Below are positions 52,954 through 53,090 of a stretch of 53,090 nucleotides of DNA, piece by piece. Below the pieces are notes generated by a model. That model was given only the letters and a program-made list of their open reading frames with translations, was not told where the DNA came from and ran no database searches. Source of the stretch: Moorena sp. SIO3I8. Lineage in GTDB: Bacteria > Cyanobacteriota > Cyanobacteriia > Cyanobacteriales > Coleofasciculaceae. The number at the start of each line of letters is the position of its first letter. The stretch's first letter is position 1. Made by a program: the position numbers and the translations under genes. Location: positions 1 through 53,090 of the forward strand of contig NZ_JAAHHW010000042.1 of NCBI RefSeq assembly GCF_010692325.1, given 5' to 3'.

Positions 52954-53090
52954 TGCGTAGCATTAGGTGTGGGATGAATTTTGCACAGGGTATTAAAAAA
53001 TTGCTATAATATATTTACTGATAAACAAAGCCGTTCGCGAAGCGTGGCCAAAGGCCTTAAATGCTGGTTTGTCAGCCACCTACTAATCAA
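52932..53090 (+). mobile_element. Left end of an IS element interrupting the NRPS gene
   Basis: A perfect 25-bp inverted repeat with a 3-nt loop (52932-52956 / 52960-52984) starts exactly where the A-domain homology ends. Its right arm and the following bases (GGGATGAATTTTGCACAG) resemble GGGATGAATTTTACACAG of the IS605-like fragment near 19.8 kb (minus strand). A strong promoter directed into the element follows, and a GC-rich palindromic repeat lies at 53030-53056. The coding part of the element is beyond the window. Confidence 0.7.
52981..53010 (+). promoter_or_regulatory. Probable promoter at the IS end
   Basis: TTGCAC (52981-52986) and TATAAT (53005-53010) are separated by 18 bp. It reads rightward, out of the palindrome, and would drive the IS gene or the NRPS sequence beyond it. 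Confidence 0.55.

Overview
The window reads as the chromosome of a filamentous, secondary-metabolite-rich cyanobacterium. The evidence is frequent GCGATCGC (HIP1) octamers, cyanobacteria-restricted families (DUF3155, DUF3611, CCB2/CCB4-type cytochrome b6f assembly protein, hopanoid genes), arrays of 7-bp tandem repeats in most intergenic gaps, many degraded IS200/IS605-type elements and NRPS genes. A Moorena/Lyngbya-like genome is my best guess, from gestalt only.

Layout. 0-1.2 kb: a Crp/Fnr-type regulator broken by a ~497-bp tnpB-less IS605-like element. 1.5-17.7 kb: mostly housekeeping genes: an MscS channel fused to a cyclic-nucleotide-binding domain, rpsN, nth, rseP, serS, DUF3611, a PadR regulator, a CCB-type protein, DUF3155, a histidine kinase, an SLH protein, a TerB-like protein and aat. 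It is interrupted at 11.7-13.1 kb by a dead tnpB. 17.7-20.1 kb: a conserved gene whose start abuts an IS carrying an intact tnpB, followed by a second solo IS fragment. 20.1-25.5 kb: an RND exporter, then hpnA and hpnH for extended hopanoids. 25.8-28.4 kb: an FkbM methyltransferase and a 1.7-kb gap with an IS4-like transposase remnant and palindromes.

28.4-33.2 kb: three co-directional genes (RraA-like, Ldh-type dehydrogenase, A-T-TE NRPS-like synthetase) that look like a compact biosynthetic locus for an alpha-keto- or hydroxy-acid-derived product. 33.2-46.4 kb: a serine hydrolase split by an in-frame TGA, then a polysaccharide region: Wzm/Wzt-type ABC exporter, a tandem double GT2 protein, a frameshifted GT2, another GT2, a truncated flavin oxidoreductase, a GT4 and a flavoprotein fragment. 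46.6-53.1 kb: a possible group II intron fragment, then an NRPS locus: a doubly broken all-helical (heme-oxygenase-like) enzyme, an Asp/Glu-racemase-family protein overlapping its end, and an NRPS (A-T-C-A) whose second A domain is cut by an IS just before the window ends.

The most notable points are: the 28-33 kb A-T-TE locus, and a sister A domain at 49 kb; a 50-bp hairpin element inserted cleanly at two places; a conserved ~104-nt structured segment shared by two IS605-like remnants; a GC-rich palindrome inserted in frame into tnpB; a perfect 26-bp inverted repeat that rewrote part of a glycosyltransferase; and decay of the NRPS locus by point mutations and an IS. All calls come from reading the sequence; no database search was run.
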